Source: a virus. From it: a stretch of 35,577 nt of DNA. A program made the translations under genes and the position numbers. Positions 25,275-32,203 of the stretch are shown here, piece by piece. The number at the start of each line of letters is the position of its first letter. The stretch's first letter is position 1. Location of the stretch: positions 1-35,577 of the IMG/VR virus record IMGVR_UViG_3300030329_000728; one strand, given 5' to 3'. The notes beneath the pieces are model-generated. The model made no database searches, was not told the DNA's origin, and saw only the letters and a list, made by a program, of their open reading frames with translations.

Positions 25275-25599
25275 TTCGTATAGCCTCCTTACCTCTTTTC
25301 GCTATCTTAACAACTTCTTTTTTACCCATTACCTTTGCTCTCTGTTCCATGACAGTAAGGATTTGTATTTTTCTTGCAAGAGGTTTCTTGATTCTTTTAA
25401 CTTTTGCCACGGTTGCTCGTGCATCTGATGGTGTAGCAAATTTTATGCTAACTGTATCCTTAGGGTTTTCATCTGTGTAAAGCCTTCTACCACTGCCCTT
25501 TGGCTTTTTACCTGTACCAACTTTCGGGTCTCTTTTCTTTCTCCTCTTTGATGGAGATTTAGTTATTTGTTGGGGTATGCTTGACCTAGAAATTGTCAT
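25243..25599 (-). CDS. 118-aa basic conserved phage protein
   Basis: The N-terminus is basic and disordered (SPSKRRKKRDPKVGTGKKPK). A conserved core follows: RRLYTDENPKDTVSIKFATP, then DARATVAKVKRI and ARKIQILTVMEQRAKVMGKK, and a basic Lys-rich end. I recognise the core from other marine phages but know no function. The start has a GAGG site 6 bases upstream of the ATG. Net charge is strongly positive, so nucleic-acid or capsid-interior binding is plausible. Confidence 0.75.
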   Translation of the reverse strand: MTISRSSIPQQITKSPSKRRKKRDPKVGTGKKPKGSGRRLYTDENPKDTVSIKFATPSDARATVAKVKRIKKPLARKIQILTVMEQRAKVMGKKEVVKIAKRGKEAIRNASKKTKAKA

Positions 25600-25614
25600 T
25601 AGTAACCTCGTTAA

Positions 25615-25752
25615 TTACTTTTTCTTTTTACGAGATTTAGATTTATTTTTTACAATACTACTTAAAATTTTAGCTTGTTTTGCATGTAGTTTTGAACCCT
25701 TTTTTAAACCACCAATAACTTTTTTTATCTTTTTTTTATTTTTATTTTGCAT
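25615..25752 (-). CDS. 45-aa Lys-rich peptide
   Basis: ATG 25752, with GGAG 9-10 bases upstream; stop TAA at 25615-25617. Lys-rich throughout: MQNKNKKKIKKVIGGLKKGS, then KLHAKQAKILSSIVKN and a KSKSRKKKK end. Too short for a domain. It may be a DNA-condensing peptide. The reading frame fills the gap between two other genes exactly and overlaps the one upstream by 11 bases. Confidence 0.6.
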   Translation of the reverse strand: MQNKNKKKIKKVIGGLKKGSKLHAKQAKILSSIVKNKSKSRKKKK

Positions 25753-25984
25753 TATGTTTATCTCCAGAATAATCCCAAGTTATGGCGTTATCATCTAAAA
25801 CACTCTTTAAAACTAAATTAATATATTCCTGGTTTTTCTTTATCTGTTTATTGCTCTCTTCTACTTTTAAAGAAATTATCGTAGTCTTCTTGTCTAAATC
25901 AACGAGCGTTGAACATATCCAAACCACTGCTCCCACCGATAAAGCTATAGATACTCCTGTAAACCATTGACTTTTATCTAGCAT
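25742..25984 (-). CDS. 80-aa membrane protein with coiled coil (holin/spanin-like candidate)
   Basis: ATG 25984 is preferred: AGAAGG lies 8 bases upstream, whereas the TTG at 25990 has almost no spacer. Residues about 7-26 (WFTGVSIALSVGAVVWICST) are one membrane helix, followed by a charged helix (DLDKKTTIISLKVEESNKQI) with coiled-coil character. One TM plus coiled coil is seen in spanin-type and haemolysin-XhlA-like lysis proteins, but also in many others. It lies among basic proteins, far from the lysozyme. The start overlaps the previous stop by 7 bases. Confidence 0.65.
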   Translation of the reverse strand: MLDKSQWFTGVSIALSVGAVVWICSTLVDLDKKTTIISLKVEESNKQIKKNQEYINLVLKSVLDDNAITWDYSGDKHNAK

Positions 25985-26277
25985 CTCCAACGCCTTCTTG
26001 CCTGCCGTAAACGGCTATTTGGATTCTTTGCTGCCTTCGGAAACTTTTTCATCTGACCAGCTGATCGAGCACAAAAGGACTTTCTCCTCGCGGCTCTCTT
26101 GCCTTTAGGATTCTTTTCTGTAACAGCAGTTTTTAACTTAGAGCCAGGGTTTTCACGTCTATAACGTGCTACCCCAGCCTTAGTCATTCCAGCCCCCGAC
26201 TTCGTAGAACGAAAATACTTTTTCGTCTTAGGAGGTTGTTTATCTCTCTTACGAGTTGTTTTCTTCTTCGGTGCCAT
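25978..26277 (-). CDS. 99-aa very basic conserved protein (DUF6321-like)
   Basis: Basic N-terminus (MAPKKKTTRKRDKQPPKTKK), then the conserved core GAGMTKAGVARYRRENPGSK, LKTAVTEKNPKGKRAARRKS and FCARSAGQMKKF. The end is RLRQARRRWRC. I associate this core with a family of unknown function shared by phages and algal viruses (I believe DUF6321, from memory). Virion DNA binding is a guess from the charge. The start overlaps the previous stop (TAATG). Confidence 0.75.
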   Translation of the reverse strand: MAPKKKTTRKRDKQPPKTKKYFRSTKSGAGMTKAGVARYRRENPGSKLKTAVTEKNPKGKRAARRKSFCARSAGQMKKFPKAAKNPNSRLRQARRRWRC

Positions 26278-26891
26278 TACGCATGAAAGGCTGTCAATGT
26301 ACCAAACGTGGCAACAGTATACTGAACATATATTCCATCAGTGAAGAGTAAACCCTCGTCAGGAATTGTAATGTCTCTTGTAGCCGTTGCAGAAGCGACA
26401 GTTCCAACTTTAAAAATACTTGAGCCAGTAGCAGAAGTAGTTCTAAAATCCAAAGTTCCAGCCGTTGCAGAACAAACGATATTTAAACCCTGCAAACGAG
26501 ATCTTCCTGCGAAAACAACATCAGCTGCACCCGCCGCATGACCCAAAGAAACATTAGCCGCCGGTTGTGTGCTAGCACTAGCCGCAGTAACTGTTTTAAA
26601 AAACTTTGTCCCAGAGGTGGTGGTTGCTGATCCTGGAAGAGTTATCGTTTCTGTTTGAGCATCACCATTAACATCTGTGCCTGTGATGGTAACGGTTTTT
26701 CCGCTATCGCCTGTGCCTGCCGTTGTTGCTGTAACAATCCTTCCTGCGTCAAAAGTTGCGACTCCGCCAGAAGTATCCGTGCCCCCAATTGTAAAATCGG
26801 TATTAGGACGCTCATTAGCAGAAATAGAAGCATTATCAGCGGCATTAGTGTCAGCAGTTATAAAGACTGCTACTACATCAGATCCTGACAT
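26277..26891 (-). CDS. 204-aa Ala/Thr/Gly-rich structural protein
   Basis: Mostly beta-type sequence with Ig-like or carbohydrate-binding-module flavour: GKTVTITGTDVNGDAQTETI, then TLPGSATTTSGTKFFKTVTA and IFKVGTVASATATRDITI. It has few charged residues, in sharp contrast to the basic proteins around it. Position after the capsid gene suggests a head decoration or head-fibre protein; no known domain is certain. AGGAG lies 7 bases before the ATG, inside the end of the 45-aa gene upstream. Confidence 0.65.
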   Translation of the reverse strand: MSGSDVVAVFITADTNAADNASISANERPNTDFTIGGTDTSGGVATFDAGRIVTATTAGTGDSGKTVTITGTDVNGDAQTETITLPGSATTTSGTKFFKTVTAASASTQPAANVSLGHAAGAADVVFAGRSRLQGLNIVCSATAGTLDFRTTSATGSSIFKVGTVASATATRDITIPDEGLLFTDGIYVQYTVATFGTLTAFHA

Positions 26892-26894
26892 AAT

Positions 26895-27032
26895 CTACTC
26901 CTTTATATCACCCCGCAGAATCAGTGCCTTACGCTTCGCGCTTCCAACAGGAGGTAAGTCCTTTTTAGAAACCTTCTTCGCGGTAGCCTTCTTCGCGGTG
27001 GCTTTAGGTTTAGTCTTGGAGGAAGTAGTCAT
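26895..27032 (-). CDS. 45-aa Lys/Ala-rich histone-H1-like peptide
   Basis: ATG 27032 has AAGGAG 6 bases upstream; stop at 26895-26897. The first half, TKPKATAKKATAKKVSKK, has tandem ATAKK units like eukaryotic histone H1 tails and bacterial H1-like proteins; the second half is LPPVGSAKRKALILRGDIKE. It lies between two structural genes. A DNA-binding role is inferred from composition alone. Confidence 0.6.
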   Translation of the reverse strand: MTTSSKTKPKATAKKATAKKVSKKDLPPVGSAKRKALILRGDIKE

Positions 27033-27042
27033 ACCTTACTCC

Positions 27043-27759
27043 TTAACGGTTTTGCGCGGCGAAGAGATAATCAACATTCATTGACTTAGTTCCGGTGGCA
27101 GAACCAGACAACTCCATAGCTCCAATCGCTAAGTTCTCATTGTCAGGAAGATTAGTTGTATGCGTAGCAACTAAATTTCTGTTGACAAAAAACTCAACAG
27201 AACCTGTGCCTTTAACATGAAAACCTAATGTCACAGCTGTGCCACTGGCAATATCCACGCCACTATCAGTGGTTGTTGCGGTTCCATCTTTTTCTGTAAC
27301 ACAATCAATATTGCTATCACCATCATCTACTTGAAAAACAATACGATCTGCTGCTGTGAGCATTGCTTCAGGGTTAGTAGCAAAGTTAACTGTAAGGCCA
27401 ACACAGATTTCTATTGCATTACCTTCTGCATCCGTTGGGGTCAACTTTGTTTCAAACCAAACATCACGAGTCGTGGACAATGCAAAAATCTCATTACCCT
27501 GAATAGAGGCACCATCGTTATCGGTGGTTGCTTGTGAGCTTAGAGTTATCGCACCATTTACAACATCGGCGGCAATATCAGCGGAAGCACTGCTATCTTT
27601 GATAACAGTCCAATCATCTGTGTCATCAAGAGATACACCTGTGAAGTCATCCATGTAGACTAAGTAATCAGGGTTTTTGTCAACGGGTAAATTTTCAAAC
27701 CATTTGCGCTGGCCGTCCTTGCCAGCAAAAAGTACGGGACCAGTAAAATGAACAGCCAT
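27043..27759 (-). CDS. 238-aa beta-sandwich-like virion protein
   Basis: It begins MAVHFTGPVLFAGKDGQRKW, followed by YMDDFTGVSLDDTDDW and lectin-like strands (VWFETKLTPTDAEGNAIEIC, VEFFVNRNLVATHTTNLPDN). The strand pattern resembles concanavalin/laminin-G-type jelly rolls, so glycan or capsid binding is possible. It is the first gene after the terminator behind the capsid gene and has AGGAG before its ATG. A head decoration or head-fibre role is likely but unproved. Confidence 0.65.
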   Translation of the reverse strand: MAVHFTGPVLFAGKDGQRKWFENLPVDKNPDYLVYMDDFTGVSLDDTDDWTVIKDSSASADIAADVVNGAITLSSQATTDNDGASIQGNEIFALSTTRDVWFETKLTPTDAEGNAIEICVGLTVNFATNPEAMLTAADRIVFQVDDGDSNIDCVTEKDGTATTTDSGVDIASGTAVTLGFHVKGTGSVEFFVNRNLVATHTTNLPDNENLAIGAMELSGSATGTKSMNVDYLFAAQNR

Positions 27760-27827
27760 GTTATTCTCCTGTCTTGGCTAATGTCGATCACACAATGCAA
27801 TCGTCAGGAATGTTTAATACTATAATG

Positions 27828-27863
27828 AAAAAAAGGGAGCGGTTCAATAGGTTCCGCTCCCTT
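27828..27863 (-). terminator. Rho-independent terminator after the capsid gene
   Basis: On the minus strand, a perfect 10-bp stem AAGGGAGCGG / CCGCTCCCTT (27854-27863 with 27833-27842) with an 11-base loop runs into a seven-base T-run (plus-strand A at 27828-27834). It starts 19 bases after the capsid stop codon and has no reading frame across it. The 68 bases between it and the next gene may hold a promoter, but none is clear. Confidence 0.88.
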
Positions 27864-27882
27864 AGTTTCACACGCGAACCTT

Positions 27883-28791
27883 CTAAGCTCCAGGAGACCC
27901 AAAAACACAACGAGGATCAGAAAAACCGAAGCTGTATCTTTCTCTCGCTTTGTAACGCATGTTACCTGTGTCAAAATCACCTTCCATTTGTGTGGAAAGT
28001 GGGGTTCTCTCGAAGTGAATAAAGCCACGAGGCGTATCCGAAAGGACAAAGAATGCATCTGTGTCCGTCAAGAAGTCATTCACAACATATCCCTCAGGAA
28101 GCATACCCATAGAACGCATCGCGTTGATGTCGTTATCGGCAGTTCCAGAGCGAAGATTTGAAGCCATAATTCTTTCAGCTACAAACTGTAGTTGTCTAGG
28201 AACGATTAATTTTACACCTCTAAGAGCCACCCTAAGACCTCTTTCGTCAACGAATGCAGAGATATTAATTAAAGCATCCTCAAGGGAAGTTTCATTAAGA
28301 TCCGCTGCTGTGGATGGTTCGTTAGCAAACGTGCTACCGTTAGTTAATGGATGCGCGGTAGAACAAAGTTCAACCCCATCTCCACCTTTTACAGTGCTGT
28401 CAAAAGCACTGTTTAACACTGCGGCAGCTTTAACTTGTTTAGTATGAGCCATGGAGCGAGCCAAAGCACGAGTGTACCGTGAACCAAGACGATCATAAAG
28501 ATTGTCTTCTACTGCTTCTTCTGTAATGGAGAAAGCAAGAGCTATGGTTTCATGGTTGTACCGTGCAGTGTATGCCTCATTAGCATCATCGAATGCTACT
28601 GCGGAACCTTCACTCTTAGTTGGCGCGGTTCCAAAACCTGACAACATTACCTCCTCTTCAAATGCTCGATCTGAAGTTTCGGTTGTGAAGATTTCAGCAT
28701 GCTGGTTTTCGTATCTATCGTACTCTAAACCAAAAAGAGCATTAAGACCTGGCTCAAGCTCTTTTGCGAGTTGTGCGCGAGAAATAGCCAT
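27883..28791 (-). CDS. Major capsid protein, Mu gpT-like / HK97-fold family
   Basis: 302 aa. The patterns FTTETSDRAFEEEVMLSGFG, TARYNHETIALAFSITEEAV, NLYDRLGSRYTRALARSMAH, TAHPLTNGSTF and the end ARERYSFGFSDPRCVFGSPG match a capsid family common in podoviruses and Mu-like phages. The protein assembles the icosahedral shell around the scaffold at 29940. No N-terminal delta domain is obvious, consistent with a separate scaffold. A very strong ribosome site (AAGGAGGG) precedes the ATG, and a terminator follows the stop, both fitting high expression. Confidence 0.88.
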   Translation of the reverse strand: MAISRAQLAKELEPGLNALFGLEYDRYENQHAEIFTTETSDRAFEEEVMLSGFGTAPTKSEGSAVAFDDANEAYTARYNHETIALAFSITEEAVEDNLYDRLGSRYTRALARSMAHTKQVKAAAVLNSAFDSTVKGGDGVELCSTAHPLTNGSTFANEPSTAADLNETSLEDALINISAFVDERGLRVALRGVKLIVPRQLQFVAERIMASNLRSGTADNDINAMRSMGMLPEGYVVNDFLTDTDAFFVLSDTPRGFIHFERTPLSTQMEGDFDTGNMRYKARERYSFGFSDPRCVFGSPGA

Positions 28792-28805
28792 TATCTATAC
28801 CCTCC

Positions 28806-29450
28806 TTACACGCCGGTCGTAGAAACAGTTCCACCAGCAATAGCACCGTTTGGACTATTGAAGTGGTTGTTTAAACGAACAATTACAGGAATACCAGCAG
28901 CAGCAAAATCCTGATTCTCAGCATCTTCCTGCCAACCCATGATACGTAGGTTGAGTGTATTGGTGGTGTTGATTGTGCTTACAGCTAAAGCACCAGAGGA
29001 TTTACCTGTTGTAGTAGACCCACTTGCGCCACTTGAGAAGTTAGCGTTAGCAAACACATGACCACGCAAAGTTGCTTCACTGGTAACAGACGCATCCGTT
29101 GCAATTGAATATAATTGCATTGGATCATCATAAACGAACGCCTTAACCGGATGGTTAGAGTCTGCACCAGACCCAGGCCAATAGTTGGAAAAGACTTTTT
29201 CACCGGTAGTTGAGGATACGTATTCGCAACCGTTGAATGCACCCAAAAGACCAACAGTTCCACCAGCTGCCGCACCTACTATGTCTATGAAACCAGTAGA
29301 AAGCGGTATGACCGGTGAACCCTGAAAGATTGAATTTGAGTTATCACTTGCAATCTCGTATTGCGTATACCCTGAAAAACCAGTGGAGTTGGTGTTCTGA
29401 CCTACCTTACCGATAGCTCGAAGACCGAAAGCACCATTAGCATTTGCCAT
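28806..29450 (-). CDS. 214-aa virion protein upstream of the capsid gene
   Basis: The pattern MANANGAFGLRAIGKVGQN, YEIASDNSNSIFQGSPVIPL, NYWPGSGADSNHP, VYDDPMQLYSIATDASV and RIMGWQEDAENQDFAAAGIP is a family found beside capsid genes in many marine phages. It is beta-rich with a Gly/Ser/Thr-rich loop. It is probably a head decoration or minor capsid protein, by position; no enzymatic motif. AGGAG lies 9 bases before the ATG. Confidence 0.7.
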   Translation of the reverse strand: MANANGAFGLRAIGKVGQNTNSTGFSGYTQYEIASDNSNSIFQGSPVIPLSTGFIDIVGAAAGGTVGLLGAFNGCEYVSSTTGEKVFSNYWPGSGADSNHPVKAFVYDDPMQLYSIATDASVTSEATLRGHVFANANFSSGASGSTTTGKSSGALAVSTINTTNTLNLRIMGWQEDAENQDFAAAGIPVIVRLNNHFNSPNGAIAGGTVSTTGV

Positions 29451-29472
29451 TGGATTTCTCTCCTAGTTTAAA

Positions 29473-29931
29473 TTAACTCTGATCGCTTGCGCGACCTCCA
29501 AATGATACACGACTTTGCCGTTCATTTTTGATCGGCATTGAGGGATGTTGTTCCCTCATCAGGTCCTGGTCAACAGCTACCATCTGATCACGGGTCCGAT
29601 CCCGATAGTATTCGGTGCGTTGGTCAACTGTCTCTTCAGGTATACGGGCTAAAACTAACCCGCCTACGCCAATGACTCCAGCATGCTTGCCTTCATCTAT
29701 GGTTGGTGCGTCAAAATCAGGATGCTCTTCTGCTCGAACTAATTCCCATCCCTCACGTAAACGTGCATGCATGTTCATTTTATCGTCCTCGCCACGAATA
29801 GCAGTCCTAATCCAACGATGTACATACCCTGGAGGTGGCTCTGGAGCATCTAGCTTCTGAGGTGGTGTCCAAGGTTTAGGTCGTGCAGTTCCTGCACGAG
29901 TTCTTGCCGCTCTAGGTGTTCTTTCCGTCAT
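29473..29931 (-). CDS. 152-aa conserved protein of the head-assembly cluster
   Basis: ATG 29931 is chosen over the GTG at 29943 because GAGGAG lies just upstream of it. It starts MTERTPRAARTRAGTARPKP, with a basic disordered N-terminus, then PPPGYVHRWIRTAIRGEDD, MHARLREGWELVRAEEHPD, and GVIGVGGLVLARIPEETVD. I know similar proteins next to scaffold genes in marine phages, with no proven role. The stop of the scaffold gene overlaps the GTG region. Confidence 0.7.
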   Translation of the reverse strand: MTERTPRAARTRAGTARPKPWTPPQKLDAPEPPPGYVHRWIRTAIRGEDDKMNMHARLREGWELVRAEEHPDFDAPTIDEGKHAGVIGVGGLVLARIPEETVDQRTEYYRDRTRDQMVAVDQDLMREQHPSMPIKNERQSRVSFGGRASDQS

Positions 29932-29939
29932 GATTCTCC

Positions 29940-30851
29940 TCACTTTACATGTTTTGCATAGTCTTCAAGAGAAACACCAAGTTTTTTTGCTATCGCAACT
30001 TGTGACGGTGTTAACTTGACGGCTCTGCGCCCCTTCTTAGTGCTGCGGGAAGCGGAACTATCAGCAGAAGCGACTCTGGCAGTTCCCCCGTTGGTTGTAT
30101 TATTCTCAAATTTTTGAGGAAATTCAACCCTTAATCTTTTATCTAGCTCAGAATAGTAATCATCTGATGTTAAGTCAAACCCCTCGTTAGCCAAATCTTC
30201 GTGTATTGCATAAGCTCCAACTGTCATAACACGATCATTTCCAAACCAATCATTACGATCAGCCCATGCTTTGGCCTTTGGATCAGGATTTGCTGCTGGT
30301 TGTTGTTGCTCTTGCGGTCTTTGTTGAACAGCCGCTTCGTTTCTTTCTTCACGAGCTTTGATCACTCGTAACCTTTCCTCGTCAAGTGTGATACGAGCAA
30401 TAGCTTGATTTGCCGCAACGATAGCATCAGAGTCTCCGCTATCATAAGCATCTTTAAATGCTTTTTTAGCTTGTTCTAGTTGAGACCCAACTCTTCCCTC
30501 GTATTGAGCATTATACCCTTTACTAAGAGTTGTATTTCTTTCTTTTAACTCTTCGTTTTCTTTGCGAAGAGCTTCAGCGTATCGAACAGCCTCTTCTTTA
30601 TCTCTTTCCTCTTGCCTTCGTGCTGTGACCAGTTTTTTAATTCTGTTTTGAACAGATTTACTGTACTGATCTATCTCCTCTTCAGAGTTTTCTTGAGTTT
30701 CAACTTCATTAGTTGAAACTTTTTTTTCACTTTCTTGCAAAGTATCTTGATCTTTGCTTTCAATATCAACAGTCTCTGACGTAGAGCTGTTGTCGTCCAA
30801 AATAATCTCAACATCCTCGTCAACCTCTTGCTTGATTGCTTCTTCAGCCAT
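29940..30851 (-). CDS. Capsid scaffolding protein
   Basis: 303 aa. Residues 1-60 are very acidic (EVDEDVEIILDDNSS). Residues about 65-125 are a long charged helix with coiled-coil pattern (NRIKKLVTARRQEERDKEEA, EALRKENEELKERN). A Gln/Pro-rich link follows, and the C-terminus is basic (STKKGRRAVKLTPSQVAIAK). Acidic coiled coil with a basic capsid-binding end is typical of podovirus scaffolds. It lies three genes upstream of the capsid gene in transcription order and next to the co-chaperonin, which supports the call. AAGGAGG lies 5 bases before the ATG. Confidence 0.8.
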   Translation of the reverse strand: MAEEAIKQEVDEDVEIILDDNSSTSETVDIESKDQDTLQESEKKVSTNEVETQENSEEEIDQYSKSVQNRIKKLVTARRQEERDKEEAVRYAEALRKENEELKERNTTLSKGYNAQYEGRVGSQLEQAKKAFKDAYDSGDSDAIVAANQAIARITLDEERLRVIKAREERNEAAVQQRPQEQQQPAANPDPKAKAWADRNDWFGNDRVMTVGAYAIHEDLANEGFDLTSDDYYSELDKRLRVEFPQKFENNTTNGGTARVASADSSASRSTKKGRRAVKLTPSQVAIAKKLGVSLEDYAKHVK

Positions 30852-30861
30852 AATAACCTCC

Positions 30862-31320
30862 TTAGATATGCTTTATGTCATCTGGATCTAAAATAGTAGC
30901 GATAACCTCATCATCATTAATAATGCGAACCTCTCCGCCATCAATAGTAAAACGAGCCCCCGCGTATCTACCTATACAAACCCAGTCACCTTTTTTACAC
31001 CACGGTTTTGCTTTAGATCCAAATTTGGATTCATCAACATACGCTAGCGGTCCAACCGCTAGTACGTAACACACAACCGTAGCAACAGCCTCCCTTTCAA
31101 CAATCTGATCGGGAAGATAAATACCTCCGTCTGTTTTAGCTTTTCCTTTGTAGGGCATAACTAAAACCCGCCAACCTGTTGGTTGTGGAAGTCTTTGTAC
31201 AAGTGATTTATCTAGGAGTGACGGATCTAAAACTCGATCCTTTTCTTCAATATATGCAACTTTTGCTGTGGGTTTATTCTTTTCTGCGACCTCATTAGGT
31301 ACGTAAAGTGTCTTCGACAT
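30862..31320 (-). CDS. GroES-like co-chaperonin
   Basis: 152 aa from ATG 31320; an earlier in-frame start at 31386 would lie deep in the upstream gene. The GroES core is seen at residues about 45-150: PTGWRVLVMPYKGKAKTDGG, then IYLPDQIVEREAVATVV, YVLAVGPLAY, KKGDWVCIGRYAGARFTIDG and INDDEVIATI. The mobile-loop region is DGGIYLPDQIVERE, the place that binds GroEL. An N-terminal extension of about 40 residues is unlike bacterial GroES. As with T4 gp31, it probably adapts host GroEL to fold the phage capsid protein; no GroEL is encoded here. It overlaps the gene upstream by 26 bases. Confidence 0.85.
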   Translation of the reverse strand: MSKTLYVPNEVAEKNKPTAKVAYIEEKDRVLDPSLLDKSLVQRLPQPTGWRVLVMPYKGKAKTDGGIYLPDQIVEREAVATVVCYVLAVGPLAYVDESKFGSKAKPWCKKGDWVCIGRYAGARFTIDGGEVRIINDDEVIATILDPDDIKHI

Positions 31321-31507
31321 CTTCTTCTGTTTTCTCCAGCAGGGACTTAATTTCATCTCTAGCAAAGCGAAGGCCCTGTACTTCACCTACTAGCTGGCGG
31401 TATTGCGACATGTCTTGCACCATACCGTTTGTCAGAAGAGAGGAGATATCCTCCTCTCTTCCTTGATACACCTTATACAGGTGTCTACACAAATCAACAA
31501 CATCCAC
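31295..31507 (-). CDS. 70-aa helical protein upstream of GroES
   Basis: GTG 31507 start (the nearest ATG is out of frame), with only a weak AAGAAG site about 11 bases upstream. The product is helical and acidic: VDLCRHLYKVYQGREEDISS, then YRQLVGEVQGLRFARDEIKS and LLEKTEEDVEDTL. Similar small proteins occur in marine phages at this place; no function is known. The 26-base overlap with GroES implies coupled translation. Confidence 0.65.
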   Translation of the reverse strand: MDVVDLCRHLYKVYQGREEDISSLLTNGMVQDMSQYRQLVGEVQGLRFARDEIKSLLEKTEEDVEDTLRT

Positions 31508-31511
31508 GTTT

Positions 31512-31661
31512 TTAACGCTTCTTTACCATTCCACCACCTCGCATGCCCATTTTCTTGGGAACCATTCCACCACCTCGCATACCTGTTTTCTTTTTAGCTG
31601 TTTTCTTTCCAGTCATTTTCTTGGCTTTTTTAGCCATACCTTTTCCTCTTACACCTGGCAT
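31512..31661 (-). CDS. 49-aa basic peptide with duplicated GMRGGGMV
   Basis: ATG 31661 has AGGAG 9 bases upstream; stop at 31512-31514. Lys-rich first half (KKAKKMTGKKTAKKK), followed by GMRGGGMV twice, 13 residues apart. Met, Gly and Lys/Arg make up most of it. It overlaps the end of the 183-aa gene by 13 bases. A DNA- or RNA-binding role is inferred from charge; the GMRGGGMV repeat is of a type sometimes found at C-termini of small phage proteins. Confidence 0.6.
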   Translation of the reverse strand: MPGVRGKGMAKKAKKMTGKKTAKKKTGMRGGGMVPKKMGMRGGGMVKKR

Positions 31662-32200
31662 TTTAACATTCTCCTATAAGCACGTTTTCTTTCACGAAAA
31701 TAAGGATTACTAATATACTCTTTTAAGTTTTCATAGTATCCTCGCATCGACAACTTGTCGGACGCTTCTTGCAGTTTTGATAACCTTTGAACAAAAATCA
31801 TAGTATATGATCTATCAACAATAGGTTCAAAACCTACATCTTCACTATCAACTTCATCATAAGGATGATACCCCATCAACCAAATATCTTTCCTCCAAAG
31901 ATTTTTATTGTATTCCTCAATACATCCATGGAATATTTTTGTATCCTCACTAAAACAAAGATCTACAATAATTTCAACATCGTAAGAGTCATCAAAGTCA
32001 TCAATAGTTTTATTTAAGAGAGCCAACCTGTTTTGCTCTATGTTTTGCACATGAATTTTTACCCTTCCACTGTCCCAAGCATTTTTTGCAAAAGGACACA
32101 CAGGTAAGTTATCAAGAGTTTCATCTGGCGTTTCTAAAGATACTTTAGACCAAAGACGAATCTCTTCCTTAACAGCATCGGATAAAAAAATGCTATCCAT
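31649..32200 (-). CDS. 183-aa protein of unknown function
   Basis: Not a basic protein, unlike its neighbours. It starts MDSIFLSDAVKEEIRLWSKV, then ETLDNLPVCPFAKNAWDSGR, a beta-alpha core with YDVEIIVDLCF, the segment WLMGYHPYDEVDSEDVGFEP, YTMIFVQRLSKLQEASDKL, and an end of AYRRMLKCQV. The ...LPxCPFAKxAW... signature recurs in phage and environmental proteins whose function I do not know; the Cys and His residues could form a metal site or catalytic pair. It lies between repeat proteins in the head cluster, so it may be an accessory enzyme. Confidence 0.7.
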   Translation of the reverse strand: MDSIFLSDAVKEEIRLWSKVSLETPDETLDNLPVCPFAKNAWDSGRVKIHVQNIEQNRLALLNKTIDDFDDSYDVEIIVDLCFSEDTKIFHGCIEEYNKNLWRKDIWLMGYHPYDEVDSEDVGFEPIVDRSYTMIFVQRLSKLQEASDKLSMRGYYENLKEYISNPYFRERKRAYRRMLKCQV

Positions 32201-32203
32201 GTT

